Part shown: positions 15,302 through 24,223 of the stretch, piece by piece
How positions within the stretch are numbered: the first letter of the stretch is position 1
Layout of the letters: each line of letters begins with the position of its first letter
Assembly: GCA_027049035.1 (NCBI GenBank)
Contig: JALTVI010000066.1
Location: 124,001 to 188,000 of the forward strand
Reading direction: 5' to 3'
Length of the DNA stretch: 64,000 nucleotides
DNA from: Sulfurovum sp.
GTDB lineage: Bacteria; Campylobacterota; Campylobacteria; Campylobacterales; Sulfurovaceae
Translations under genes and position numbers: made by a program
Notes under the pieces: generated by a model
Told to the model about the DNA's origin: nothing
The model's database searches: none
The model's input: only the letters and a program-made list of their open reading frames with translations

Positions 15302-16537
15302 TTAATCCTGCTTGGCAAAACGGTGCAGAATCTCCTCGAGCGCCTCGACTGCAACATCCGGCGGCATATGCCCGTGGGTGTAGTGGTACTCCTCATCGAA
15401 GCTTACCTTCATCAGCTTCGCCATCGGTGAGTGCCACGCCATGTCGTAGGCTCCGTTGTAGAGGGCATTGGAGTAGATGAGCACCGCATCGTGTCCTCCC
15501 ATATTCATAATGCAGAAGACTTCGGGGTTGAATGCCACCACCTCATCGGCAATGCCTTCGGCTTTCAAAATGGCAGAGACGGCCACATCGGCCTGGTTGA
15601 TGGCAATATGCCCCAGTTTCGGCTGCGCCAGCGCATTGACGTCACCTACGGCATAAATGTTGTCGAATGAGACGTGCTTCATCGTCTTGTCTGTAGGCAC
15701 CCACCCTTTGTCATCCCCAAGACCGCTCTGGGCAATGAATACAGGTGCCTTGTAGGGAGGAATGATGATTGCAAGATCGCACGGCAGGCTCGATCCGTCC
15801 GCAAAGTGTACGGCATCTTTGGTGATCTCCACAAGCTCTTTTGCCGTATGCAGGGCAATGTTTTTCTCTTCCATCAGTTTTGCAACCGGCGCACGTGCAT
15901 TGTCGCCTACATCCTCGAAGAAGATCTCCGACGGTGAGAATACATCGATACTGCTTACCTCTCTCTTGCCGGATTTTCGCAGTCTATGGTCGAGCATGAA
16001 CATCACTTCACCGATTGGCCCTTCGCACGGTGCTTTCAGCGGCGGTGCATCCACCTCTGTACCAAACTCGCTCTTTGCCGCACCGGTGACGATCTTGCCG
16101 CTCTCAAAGGTTTTCAGACGTTCGTGAAGCCGTACCGCCTCCCTGTCGTCACAGACAGAGTAGCCGTATTCTCGGTACCCTTTTATCGCATCGTAATCCT
16201 TGACCGCCCCGCTTGCGATAATGAGGTAGTCATAGGGGAGTTCTTTCCCCGAATCAAGCACTACCTTCTGTACATCGGCATCGATACGCACCACTTCACC
16301 CTGTTCGTATGCCGCATTGTGCTTGCGAAACTGCGGCGGTGTTTCGATGTGCACCGCTTCAACCGGTTTCTCCTCCAGCGCCACTTCCGGCAGTGCCGGA
16401 CGCTCCAGTGAGTAGTCGTTTCTGTCCACCACTGTCACTTCAAAGCGGTAATGGTATTCACTCAAACGGTAGAGTGCCCGCAATCCGCCAAAGCCTGAAC
16501 CGATGATCACCACTTTTTTCAATGCTGTCTGTCCCAT
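15302..16537 (-). CDS. sqr: Sulfide:quinone oxidoreductase-like flavoprotein
   Basis: The 411-residue FAD protein has a dinucleotide site VVIIGSGFGGLRAL (9-22) and the second site IYAVGDVNALAQPKLGH (about 294-310). Three Cys residues, C129 (SVCDD), C171 (APCEGP) and C342 (VFCIMNMGG), are spaced like the redox triad of sulfide:quinone oxidoreductases, which oxidise sulfide to polysulfide at the membrane and reduce quinone. This supports SQR over a plain NADH dehydrogenase or FCC. Which SQR type cannot be told by eye. It fits the sulfur metabolism suggested by soxYZ. Confidence 0.75.
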   Translation of the reverse strand: MGQTALKKVVIIGSGFGGLRALYRLSEYHYRFEVTVVDRNDYSLERPALPEVALEEKPVEAVHIETPPQFRKHNAAYEQGEVVRIDADVQKVVLDSGKELPYDYLIIASGAVKDYDAIKGYREYGYSVCDDREAVRLHERLKTFESGKIVTGAAKSEFGTEVDAPPLKAPCEGPIGEVMFMLDHRLRKSGKREVSSIDVFSPSEIFFEDVGDNARAPVAKLMEEKNIALHTAKELVEITKDAVHFADGSSLPCDLAIIIPPYKAPVFIAQSGLGDDKGWVPTDKTMKHVSFDNIYAVGDVNALAQPKLGHIAINQADVAVSAILKAEGIADEVVAFNPEVFCIMNMGGHDAVLIYSNALYNGAYDMAWHSPMAKLMKVSFDEEYHYTHGHMPPDVAVEALEEILHRFAKQD

Positions 16538-16624
16538 ATGCTGTCCTTTATATCTTTATATGCAAAGAGTATAGCACTTTTGGGCAAACCGTCAATGTTA
16601 CCTGACTAACATTTTAGAACACAC

Positions 16625-18583
16625 CTATACATACAGCCACTTCTGCAAATCTTCTCTCAAATGCTCTGCATTAGCGCTTCGAAGATAATACTGTTCACCG
16701 TTTTTCAACTCCACCTTCACCACCGGCTTCCAAAATCGAAACATCGTCCCCAGTGTACGGCGCCACGTGCGCTCTTTTGCAGGGACTACGGCTATAGAGG
16801 TGATTTGTGCTTTCGGGATGACTGCCACCCTGTTACCTGTGGCGATGAGATAGTCATCCGTAACGATAATACGCGCATAGTATCGCCATAGCGTCACATA
16901 GAGCCAGAAGAACCACAACAGATACACAAATGCATCAAGTACCGTGGCGATATAGCTGTAGGGCACTTCAAGCGTCAGGAGCCAGTACGGGTCTCCCATG
17001 ATCCACTTGGAGAGCAGATACTTGATCCATTCAAAGCCAACTGAAGCGATGATGATCGTTGCCGTCAGGATCAAAAAACCCATGAAGCGGCTGCTGAGCC
17101 TGCGCTGAAAACGGATGTCGCGCTGGGTAAGACGGATACCCTGTCTGCGAAGCTGCCAGCCATACAGCCCCACGTAGCCCATAATGAAAAAGAGCAGTAC
17201 GGTCAGTGACAGCACGCCCATCTCCATAGGAAAATAGTAGTACTCACGCGCGATGTAGCGGTAGCGGTTCTGCGGTGTAAAGGTTTCGGTGACGGTCTTT
17301 TGGAACGCTTCAGGGGTGATGGACTTGAAGATATCATACGAAGTCTTGTCGGTAATATTGTGCTCTTTTCTCAGGTAGTCCGCCATATCCACAAGCCCCA
17401 TCAGCGTATCGCTGTCGTGCTCTATGGAGGTGTAGTAGCGCTTCTCGTACTGCGCCATCGCTTTTTGAATGTCGGCCGGCTCCATCTTCCTGCTGTCTTT
17501 TGCAATCATCGCTTCGGCCTGGGCGATGTTCTGCGAAAAGACATCGGCAAGCCCGTCAAAGCCAATGAGCGCAGCACCCGCATTCTTGTCTGTAAAACCG
17601 CTCTCATTGACACTGTAGGTCTTGCCCTCTTTGTTGCGGAGTTGCTGCTGAAGCCGCTGGGCCAGCGAATAGGTGTAGATGTCGAGTATCAGGTACTTTT
17701 TATAGTCATCCAGTACATACTTCGCACCCACATAGGCGTAGTTCTCCGGCATTCCTTCATAGTAACGCTCGTAGGGTTTGCCGTTGAGTTTCGGGGTGTA
17801 ATGCGGCTTTTCAACCTTTAAAGAGCCGGTTTTGTTCACCTTGCCAAAACGCTTTTCTATGAAACTGCGCATTTTTTGTACATCGAAGTTCCCTGCAATG
17901 ATCAGCTTCATATTCGCCGGATAGTAGTAGGCGTTGTAGCGCGCCATCACCTCATCGAGGGTAAAGCGTTTGTTGTTCTCCTGTGCAAGATAGCGGTCTG
18001 GAAGCTCTTTCTCTTTTGGAATGGAAAACTCGTCTTTGAAGAAATTCTCAGCCGGCGGCCCAATGAAATCGAAGAAGTGCATGAGCGCCCAAAGCGGCCG
18101 GTAGTACCAGTGCGGCTCACCGATCTCCGTCTGCAGTGCCTTGCGCTCTATCTCAAGATCTTCATCGGTGACATTCTTGTCAAAGAGCATCTGCGCAAAG
18201 GTCTCTGCCACCCAGTAGGACTTTTCAGCCGGTACCGTCGCTACATACCCCGTCTCGTAGCGTTTCGTGTAGCCGTTGACGTTCGTGCCGCCCTCCTCTT
18301 TGATATAGTCAAGATAGTCATGGTGCGGCACGCGTCTGTCGCGAAAAACCAGATGCTCCACCAGGTGCGAAATACCGTAGTTTTTGTCGGTTTCGTTATC
18401 GTAGCCCACATTAACGCGCAGCTCTATCTGCGTCTTCTCTGCCTTGGGGTCTGCCAGCAGATAGACCTGCATTCCATTATTGAGTTTGAAGTATTCGATC
18501 TTTTTGAAAGGGTCGTTTCCTTCTGCCGCCTGTAGCGATAAAGCAATACATACGCACACTACATATAACCACAATTGTTTCAT
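16625..18583 (-). CDS. M16 family zinc protease with membrane C-terminus
   Basis: A signal peptide (about 1-20) precedes an M16 peptidase domain with the inverted zinc motif HLVEH (73-77) and an acidic third-ligand region downstream. The M16 core ends near residue 440. The remaining 210 residues hold several transmembrane helices (for example FPMEMGVLSLTVLLFFIMGY) and a terminal PH-like region (IIVTDDYLIATGNRVAVIPKA). A single M16 half anchored in the inner membrane is less usual than the tandem pitrilysin form. The substrate is unknown. Confidence 0.85.
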   Translation of the reverse strand: MKQLWLYVVCVCIALSLQAAEGNDPFKKIEYFKLNNGMQVYLLADPKAEKTQIELRVNVGYDNETDKNYGISHLVEHLVFRDRRVPHHDYLDYIKEEGGTNVNGYTKRYETGYVATVPAEKSYWVAETFAQMLFDKNVTDEDLEIERKALQTEIGEPHWYYRPLWALMHFFDFIGPPAENFFKDEFSIPKEKELPDRYLAQENNKRFTLDEVMARYNAYYYPANMKLIIAGNFDVQKMRSFIEKRFGKVNKTGSLKVEKPHYTPKLNGKPYERYYEGMPENYAYVGAKYVLDDYKKYLILDIYTYSLAQRLQQQLRNKEGKTYSVNESGFTDKNAGAALIGFDGLADVFSQNIAQAEAMIAKDSRKMEPADIQKAMAQYEKRYYTSIEHDSDTLMGLVDMADYLRKEHNITDKTSYDIFKSITPEAFQKTVTETFTPQNRYRYIAREYYYFPMEMGVLSLTVLLFFIMGYVGLYGWQLRRQGIRLTQRDIRFQRRLSSRFMGFLILTATIIIASVGFEWIKYLLSKWIMGDPYWLLTLEVPYSYIATVLDAFVYLLWFFWLYVTLWRYYARIIVTDDYLIATGNRVAVIPKAQITSIAVVPAKERTWRRTLGTMFRFWKPVVKVELKNGEQYYLRSANAEHLREDLQKWLYV

Positions 18584-18621
18584 TCTTTTCCTTCATCGTA
18601 TATATTCATCAGTCCACACTC

Positions 18622-19107
18622 TCACTTCAACAATGCCATAATGCCGAATATGACTACTGCCACAACCAATACAGTTACTTCAACAATGGCAAGCCATTTG
18701 ATATACTTGTAGCCGACAATTACATCTTTACAGCTTTTACCCTTTGTGATTTTGTATTCTACCACTATTGCATACAAAGCTATGAGAACGATCAAAAGCA
18801 CAAAAATATTCTTGGAAGTTCTTAATGGATTCGACGATTCCATCAGATGATATCCAAGTACATAACTTGAAATAAGGGATATAACAATAGCGAACACCAT
18901 ATTTTTTCGCATCGTTCTCATTTGCGGCTTTTGGTAGAGCTCCAATGTGCAAGCCTCTTCTTCCTCCATTTTTTTGCGTAAAGTTTCAGGGTATAGTATT
19001 CTCATATATTTTAATAGATATGGCAAAATCAGAACTGCACCGATAAGCACCCAACTGTAGGGGTTTGTAATTAAATATTTTAACTGTTCCATTTTATAGC
19101 TTTCCAT
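18622..19107 (-). CDS. Unknown membrane protein, four helices
   Basis: The 161-residue protein has four hydrophobic segments (about 16-33, 68-87, 95-113, 136-157) with a cytoplasmic charged loop (LRKKMEEEEACTLEL). No family is recognised. The DNA is noticeably more AT-rich than the neighbours. A start at MEQLKYL (19092) is also possible. It lies between the TPM lipoprotein and M16 protease genes on the same strand and may belong to that transcript. Confidence 0.6.
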   Translation of the reverse strand: MESYKMEQLKYLITNPYSWVLIGAVLILPYLLKYMRILYPETLRKKMEEEEACTLELYQKPQMRTMRKNMVFAIVISLISSYVLGYHLMESSNPLRTSKNIFVLLIVLIALYAIVVEYKITKGKSCKDVIVGYKYIKWLAIVEVTVLVVAVVIFGIMALLK

Positions 19108-19174
19108 CTTCTTCAGTTATATTATGGTGCCTGTAGCATACATAGTTATTACTTTTTTTTTGCCATACATTTGC

Positions 19175-20611
19175 CTACGGGGCGATCCCCTGCCGTATCT
19201 CGTAACGCACTTCGACATTCGGATTCAAAATTGCATCGAAGTTGTGTGTCTCCTTGCCGTCAAGATAGTAGTGCTCCAACACAACGGTTGCCACCTCTCC
19301 GCTTGGCACACTGTTGAGGTAGTCTATCAGCTCACGAATGGTCACCTTCATTTTGCGGTTTCCCTCTGCGCCAAAACCATAAATTTTATCACCGCCCGCA
19401 AGTCCCAGGCGCACATTGGCAGGTCCGCCCGGAAGCGCATACCGTATCCAGCAATGTTTGTCCTCTTTTCTGTCGCCGGGGTGATAGTAGCCGTTACAGC
19501 TATATTTCCAGCGATACTTCTCCCACTCCGGATCTTTTTTTGTGAACGTGAAAGGATAACCATTGCCATCGAAGTAATACCCGTCAAAGGCGTATGCATA
19601 GTATTTTCCCTCTTTCTGCAATCGCTTATCAATATCGAAATGAAATGCCATCTGCGCATTAAATCGCAACACCTGTGCCATCGTAGCGATATCGAGCTTC
19701 CATTTGCCCTGCTCTTTTTTGAAAAAATAGGGTGCATATTTGCGGTACTTGTCATAAGGGAGTGCCGCAAGAACGGCGTGTTGGTTTTTTGTATCATAAA
19801 GCGTTTCATAGTGCGCTTTGCACGGGGCGATATTGTGCACTTCGTGGTCTTGGTTGATGTCCGTCACCGTCCATTTGGCGAAAAAAGCTTTGGTCGCATC
19901 GGTGTAGATATCCAGGTTGGGATTTTTGTTATGTGCTTTAAGCACCTTCAAATAACGTTCCATCACATCCTTCGGTGTATCGGAAGCCTTGGCAGATACG
20001 GCCTCACCCTGCTTCGCATTGGGGTCGGCAATACCAATATGCGCCTTTGTCTTCGCCCCGCCGCCTATGGATTTGCTCTTCATAGGCGCTACAAACTCCT
20101 TGCCTGCCGCCGCTTCGGTGGCACGATCGTGCACCAGTTCGGTCGCCATATAGACCCCGTCAGCAATCTTGTAGTCTCTAAAATAGGGCACGAAGCCTTT
20201 ACGCTCAATGTAGGAGACAAACGCATCGGTAAAAACCGGCTCCAGTGCCTGTGACACTTCCAGACGCACCTTGTCCTGCACCGTGTTGATTACCAGCAGC
20301 AGCGCTTTACCGCTTTTACTGCGGCTCTCCTGCTGCAGTTTGGCAAACTCTTTGTTGGCAAAGGTGTCGATATCTTCGTCTGAAACAGTGGTGACGACAC
20401 GAAAGTCGATGTCGTAGTCCCTTAACAGCCCCTCGTTGTACTCACGGTACATCTTCATCACCTTTGGTTTGTCAAGCAGCACATAGGCATCATCGATGAT
20501 GACATTTTTCTGTGCCGCAGCCTTCTCCTGCAGTGTCTGCTCCTTCTTCTCACAGCCGCCAAGCAGTATCAGCGACAAAAGCGCAGCCGCTACCATCAAT
20601 ATTTGTCTCAT
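19175..20611 (-). CDS. Lipoprotein with TPM-like domain
   Basis: The N-terminus is a lipoprotein signal with lipobox LLGGC. A TPM-type domain follows (about 40-155; VLLDKPKVMKMYREYNEGLL, ...LLLVINTVQDKVRLEVSQALEPVFTD). The central region is of unknown fold, and a PDZ-like segment sits near the end (RLGLAGGDKIYGFGAEGNRKM). TPM proteins commonly pair with LemA, and here the lemA-like gene lies directly upstream with no gap. A role in membrane protein maintenance is inferred from that pairing. Confidence 0.7.
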   Translation of the reverse strand: MRQILMVAAALLSLILLGGCEKKEQTLQEKAAAQKNVIIDDAYVLLDKPKVMKMYREYNEGLLRDYDIDFRVVTTVSDEDIDTFANKEFAKLQQESRSKSGKALLLVINTVQDKVRLEVSQALEPVFTDAFVSYIERKGFVPYFRDYKIADGVYMATELVHDRATEAAAGKEFVAPMKSKSIGGGAKTKAHIGIADPNAKQGEAVSAKASDTPKDVMERYLKVLKAHNKNPNLDIYTDATKAFFAKWTVTDINQDHEVHNIAPCKAHYETLYDTKNQHAVLAALPYDKYRKYAPYFFKKEQGKWKLDIATMAQVLRFNAQMAFHFDIDKRLQKEGKYYAYAFDGYYFDGNGYPFTFTKKDPEWEKYRWKYSCNGYYHPGDRKEDKHCWIRYALPGGPANVRLGLAGGDKIYGFGAEGNRKMKVTIRELIDYLNSVPSGEVATVVLEHYYLDGKETHNFDAILNPNVEVRYEIRQGIAP

Positions 20612-21217
20612 CTACAGCTCCAGTTTCAGTTTCAGTTTTTTGTGTACAGCTTTGTCCGCCTCGAAGTAAGCCTTTGGCTTGAATCCGCCCAGTGCAGCGA
20701 CAATGTTTGCAGGAATATGACGCAGGTAGGCGTTGTACTCTCCCACCGCCTCATTGAACTGCATACGGGTAATATTGATACGGTTCTCCGCCCCCTCTAT
20801 CTGTGACTGAAGCTGCAGAAACTGCTCAGAAGAGCGAAGATCAGGGTAGTTTTCCGCCACGGCAAAAAGTCTTCCCGTTGCCGCATTCATCTGCTTTTGC
20901 AGTGCCGTAAGCTTTTGGACTTTCATTTCACCGTTGTCCGCACTATGAAGCAGACTGCCCGCTTCCGCTCTGAGTGCAGCGATCTTTTCGAACACCTCTT
21001 TCTCATGCGCAGCATACCGTTTGACCACACTGACCAGATTGGGCAGCAGGTCCACTTTGCGCTGCATTGTACTCTCCACCTGAGACCATGCCGTTTTAAC
21101 CCGTTCCTCTTTGGTTACAATACTGTTGTAACTCAGCGCGAACCACCCCACTATCACCAAAAAGAGTACGCCCGTAAAAAGCAGCAGATACCCCGTAACA
21201 CCCTTTTTCGTTTCCAT
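20612..21217 (-). CDS. lemA: LemA family protein
   Basis: One N-terminal membrane helix (about 9-29) precedes a long helical bundle with the LemA signature: YNSIVTKEERVKTAWSQVES, VDLLPNLVSVVKRYA, and RRMQFNE-like region TRMQFNEAVGEYN. At 201 residues it is family-typical. Its orientation (short N-out, coiled-coil domain exposed) is conserved, but the molecular function is not known. The gene sits immediately before the TPM lipoprotein gene and 9 bases after the coiled-coil membrane protein, so the three are likely one operon. Confidence 0.92.
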   Translation of the reverse strand: METKKGVTGYLLLFTGVLFLVIVGWFALSYNSIVTKEERVKTAWSQVESTMQRKVDLLPNLVSVVKRYAAHEKEVFEKIAALRAEAGSLLHSADNGEMKVQKLTALQKQMNAATGRLFAVAENYPDLRSSEQFLQLQSQIEGAENRINITRMQFNEAVGEYNAYLRHIPANIVAALGGFKPKAYFEADKAVHKKLKLKLEL

Positions 21218-21226
21218 TCCATTCTC

Positions 21227-21880
21227 CTATTCACAATTTGGCAGAGTACCTGCCAGAGATGCCAAAGCATAAGGGAATTTTCCCTTCTCATAACGGCAGA
21301 CTGCTTTGAGTGCGGCATAGTGCTCCTGCAGCTCTCCAAGCGACGCTTCCGTCTCTTCCAAAATACGCATCGCTTCAGCTTTTCCCGTTGTTCCGATATG
21401 CACCGAAGTAGCGTTTGTGTCATCTCTCTGCGCCAGTACCTTCTCGACACGCTCTGAAAGTCTCTCTTTTCGCACTTCAAGGTCGGCTATCATCTCACCA
21501 ATGGCCCGCATCTGCTCCTGGTGTCTCCAGAGACGATTGAAAAAGTGGTGAACAAGCAGGTAAAAGAGAAGAAAGCCGACCACCCCCGCAGCAAGAAGCA
21601 AAAAGCCAAATGTACTGCCCGCACCGACACCTGCACGCGTAGTGTTGAGAGTCTGCGCCACATTCTCCACATCACCCGAAGCATCCGTCATACCTGTCTG
21701 TATGGCAATAAAAAGCAGTATTGCCATAAGCAAAACGACGCCTGCAATTTCCAGTGAGAACGATCGACGCTTTGGCAGCGCTTCGACACTGTTGTGCACC
21801 GAATCTTTCAGCTGCTGCGCCTCTTTCTCTCCCAATATCCCTTTTGCCTTGAGTGCGGCAATGCGTGCTTCATAGTTCAC
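21227..21880 (-). CDS. Coiled-coil membrane protein, GTG start
   Basis: The protein opens with a SHOCT-like segment (EARIAALKAKGILGEKEAQQLKDS). It continues with two membrane helices (about 41-62 and 94-116) and a heptad-rich coiled coil (about 120-195). The start is GTG 21880 with GGGAG seven bases upstream, overlapping the DUF2089 gene end by 11 bases, which implies translational coupling. No named family. It probably works with the LemA/TPM proteins that follow. Confidence 0.65.
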   Translation of the reverse strand: MNYEARIAALKAKGILGEKEAQQLKDSVHNSVEALPKRRSFSLEIAGVVLLMAILLFIAIQTGMTDASGDVENVAQTLNTTRAGVGAGSTFGFLLLAAGVVGFLLFYLLVHHFFNRLWRHQEQMRAIGEMIADLEVRKERLSERVEKVLAQRDDTNATSVHIGTTGKAEAMRILEETEASLGELQEHYAALKAVCRYEKGKFPYALASLAGTLPNCE

Positions 21881-22229
21881 CGTTGATCTCCCGTATCAAT
21901 CTAATGCCCTCTTTTGCCTCTATCTTTCCCTCTTCTATATTGGAGAATATTTGCTCAATGCGTACCTCATCCTCTTTCTGCTTCGCTTCAAGTGAGGCTG
22001 AGAGCTCCCCAAGGCGCTTTTTGAGTGTGGGGTAGCTGATCTCAAGTGCGGCGGCCATCTCCTTGAGGCTGCCTCCATGGAGTATCAGTGCCTCGGCCAG
22101 CTTTCGCTCCCGAACACTCAGCCTTGCAAGACGGGGAAAGTAGAACTTTCCACCGTATTCCGTTTTGCAGGTGGGGCAGGAGAGTGCCGTAATCTCAAGG
22201 CCCTCTTCACAGATTGGACAGTGCGTCAA
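21870..22229 (-). CDS. DUF2089 zinc-ribbon/HTH regulator
   Basis: Four Cys (C4, C7, C18, C21) form a zinc ribbon. A helix-turn-helix like region (RLARLSVRERKLAEALILHGGSLKEMAAALEISYPTLKKRL, positions about 34-73) and an acidic helical tail complete the DUF2089 architecture. The start is TTG 22229 with AAGGA seven bases upstream. It heads the LemA operon, directly behind a near-consensus promoter, and may regulate that operon. Confidence 0.82.
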   Translation of the reverse strand: MTHCPICEEGLEITALSCPTCKTEYGGKFYFPRLARLSVRERKLAEALILHGGSLKEMAAALEISYPTLKKRLGELSASLEAKQKEDEVRIEQIFSNIEEGKIEAKEGIRLIREINGEL

Positions 22230-22257
22230 GACATATCCTTTTTAATTATTTTAAAAA

Positions 22258-22286
22258 ATTGTATCTTATTTTTTAATTATTGTCAA
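22258..22286 (-). promoter_or_regulatory. Sigma-70 promoter of the DUF2089-LemA operon
   Basis: Read on the minus strand, TTGACA (22286-22281) and TACAAT (22263-22258) are separated by exactly 17 bases, in an AT-rich stretch. The TTG start of the DUF2089 gene lies 29 bases downstream of the -10. This is the closest match to a full consensus promoter that I found in the window. Confidence 0.75.
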
Positions 22287-22337
22287 ATATACGAGTTAAT
22301 TTTAGGGAAATGTGGAGAATATTGAGAAGCACTGTCA

Positions 22338-23783
22338 CTACCCGCAGTACTTCTCGACGAGGCTCTCGATGACCTTGACATCGAGCGGTTTCGTGGCATA
22401 GTCATCCATCCCCTCACCGATGTATTTCTCACGGTCACCGGCAAGGGCGTTGGCGGTCAGTGCAATGATGGGTACATGGGCAAGATTGTTCTCTTTTTCG
22501 TACTCCAAAATTTTGTGTGTTGCCTCCACACCGCCCATCACCGGCATCTGCACATCCATAAATATCATATCGTAGCGGTTGGCCTTGCACGCTTCAAGCG
22601 CCTCTTCACCGTTGCTGGCAAGGGTCACGTTGAGGCCAAGCTTCTCCAGGACGATACGGATAAGTTTCTGATTGATAGGGTTGTCTTCGGCAACCAGAAT
22701 CTCAAGCGGTTTTGCCTCGGCCTCGGAAGCCTCTACGGTTTCCGTTTCCACAACCTCAGGCTCGACTGCGGCATACTCTTCTGCCGGTGTTTCTAATGCG
22801 GCTGGCTGCTCTGATTCTTTGAGTGCGACGGTAAAGTAGAATGTCGCCCCCTTGCCCACTTCACTCTCTACGGCAAGCTCTCCGCCCATAGAGCGGACAA
22901 TCTTCTGTGAAATCGTCAATCCAAGCCCGGTACCGCCCGCTTTGCGTGTGGTACTGGCACTCGCCTGTGCATAGGCGTCGAATATCTTACTCTGCTGCTC
23001 CTTGCTAAGCCCGATACCCGAATCTTTCACGGCAATCTTCAGAACGACTCTGCCATCTCTGTTCTCGACAAACTTCGCACTCACATCGATGCTTCCGCCG
23101 GGTTCGGTAAACTTGATGGCATTACTGACAAGGTTGGTGATAACCTGAGAAAGACGCGTGGGATCGCCCTTGACCTCGCCTGGTATCTTCGGGTCTATAG
23201 TAAGTGTCTGTACGATATGCTTCTCGTCAAAGCGCGGCCTGAAAAGCTCCACGGAAGACTCTATCTTCCTGACCACATCGAAAGGAATGCACTCAAGCTC
23301 CATCTTTCCGGAGTTGAGCTTGGAAATTTCCAGAATATCGTTGACAATAACACGCAGATTGTCCGAACTGTCACGGATGAGTGCGACAAACTCTTTTTGC
23401 TCGGCGTTGAGTTCCGTACCTTCAAGCACCTCCGTCAGCCCTATGATGCCGTTAAGCGGTGTACGGATTTCATGCGACATACTTGCCAAGAAGAGTTCGG
23501 TCATCTTCTTTTCGTGCTCAAGCTTTTCAGCCTTTTCGGAAGCTGCCCTGAACTTCTTCTCAAGCAGACGGTAGGCTTCACTCTCTTCATCGGAGGGTTT
23601 TTCGGCTACTTCAAGCGTGGCACTGCGCTTTTTTTTCCCCATCAGCGCGGCAAAGGGAGCTGTAAGCAGGAATGCCGCTACACCCAATACGCCGGACTCA
23701 GGCCAACTCAGTGAAAGATAGATGTGGCCGGCAGCTGCAGCAAGCAATGCCGGAAGAGACAGAAAAAGCATTTTTTTGGACAT
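22338..23783 (-). CDS. Hybrid sensor histidine kinase/response regulator
   Basis: The protein has two N-terminal membrane helices with almost no periplasmic loop, then a coiled coil and a HisKA domain with the phospho-acceptor in SMSHEIRTPLNGIIG. A HATPase domain follows (NLVSNAIKFT, DSGIGLSKEQ, GGTGLGLTISQ), then an acidic linker and a receiver domain (LVAEDNPINQKL, FMDVQMPVMGG). The start at 23783 is chosen for its GGGGAGT site; the frame is open to 23834. It probably senses a membrane or cytoplasmic signal. No separate response regulator lies nearby. Confidence 0.92.
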   Translation of the reverse strand: MSKKMLFLSLPALLAAAAGHIYLSLSWPESGVLGVAAFLLTAPFAALMGKKKRSATLEVAEKPSDEESEAYRLLEKKFRAASEKAEKLEHEKKMTELFLASMSHEIRTPLNGIIGLTEVLEGTELNAEQKEFVALIRDSSDNLRVIVNDILEISKLNSGKMELECIPFDVVRKIESSVELFRPRFDEKHIVQTLTIDPKIPGEVKGDPTRLSQVITNLVSNAIKFTEPGGSIDVSAKFVENRDGRVVLKIAVKDSGIGLSKEQQSKIFDAYAQASASTTRKAGGTGLGLTISQKIVRSMGGELAVESEVGKGATFYFTVALKESEQPAALETPAEEYAAVEPEVVETETVEASEAEAKPLEILVAEDNPINQKLIRIVLEKLGLNVTLASNGEEALEACKANRYDMIFMDVQMPVMGGVEATHKILEYEKENNLAHVPIIALTANALAGDREKYIGEGMDDYATKPLDVKVIESLVEKYCG

Positions 23784-23879
23784 AGATACTCCCCTTGTCG
23801 GTACGATGTACCTTGTTGAGATAATTCTACCCAAAAAAACGTTTTTTTACAAAAAATATTTTCACATCATAGTAAAACA

Positions 23880-24212
23880 TTATACGATGAGCTTTAGCAT
23901 CTGCACATACTGCTGCGGTATCTCAAACGCTTTCCCCTCAAGGTAAGTTGCTGCAACGGTGTTGATCCAGGCACGTGAGGTGTGGATGCCGTAGGCTTTG
24001 AGGTAGTGTCTGCCACCCTCTTGCGTCAGTTCATAGCGATCCACCTCGACCCGCAGCGGCTCCTTCTCGCCTTCGAGCATCACTTCCATCATCACTTTCT
24101 TGCTCTTTGAGTCAAGCTCCAGCTTCAGCATCTTTCCATACTCCTTCATGTAACTGTTCAGTGCCGCTTTTGCACTTTTTGAGAGTGCCGCGTCTTTCAT
24201 TCTGCCAAACAT
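23880..24212 (-). CDS. Unknown small protein downstream of EcsC gene
   Basis: The 110-residue protein begins with a basic helix (MKDAALSKSAKAALNSYMKEYGKMLK). Beta strands follow (LELDSKSKKVMMEVMLEGEKEPL) and then a helical end. There is no signal or membrane segment and no known family. It follows the EcsC gene by 11 bases on the same strand and is likely co-transcribed. The basic amphipathic N-terminus could bind membranes, but that is a guess. Confidence 0.6.
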   Translation of the reverse strand: MFGRMKDAALSKSAKAALNSYMKEYGKMLKLELDSKSKKVMMEVMLEGEKEPLRVEVDRYELTQEGGRHYLKAYGIHTSRAWINTVAATYLEGKAFEIPQQYVQMLKLIV

Positions 24213-24223
24213 CTTCTCAACCC

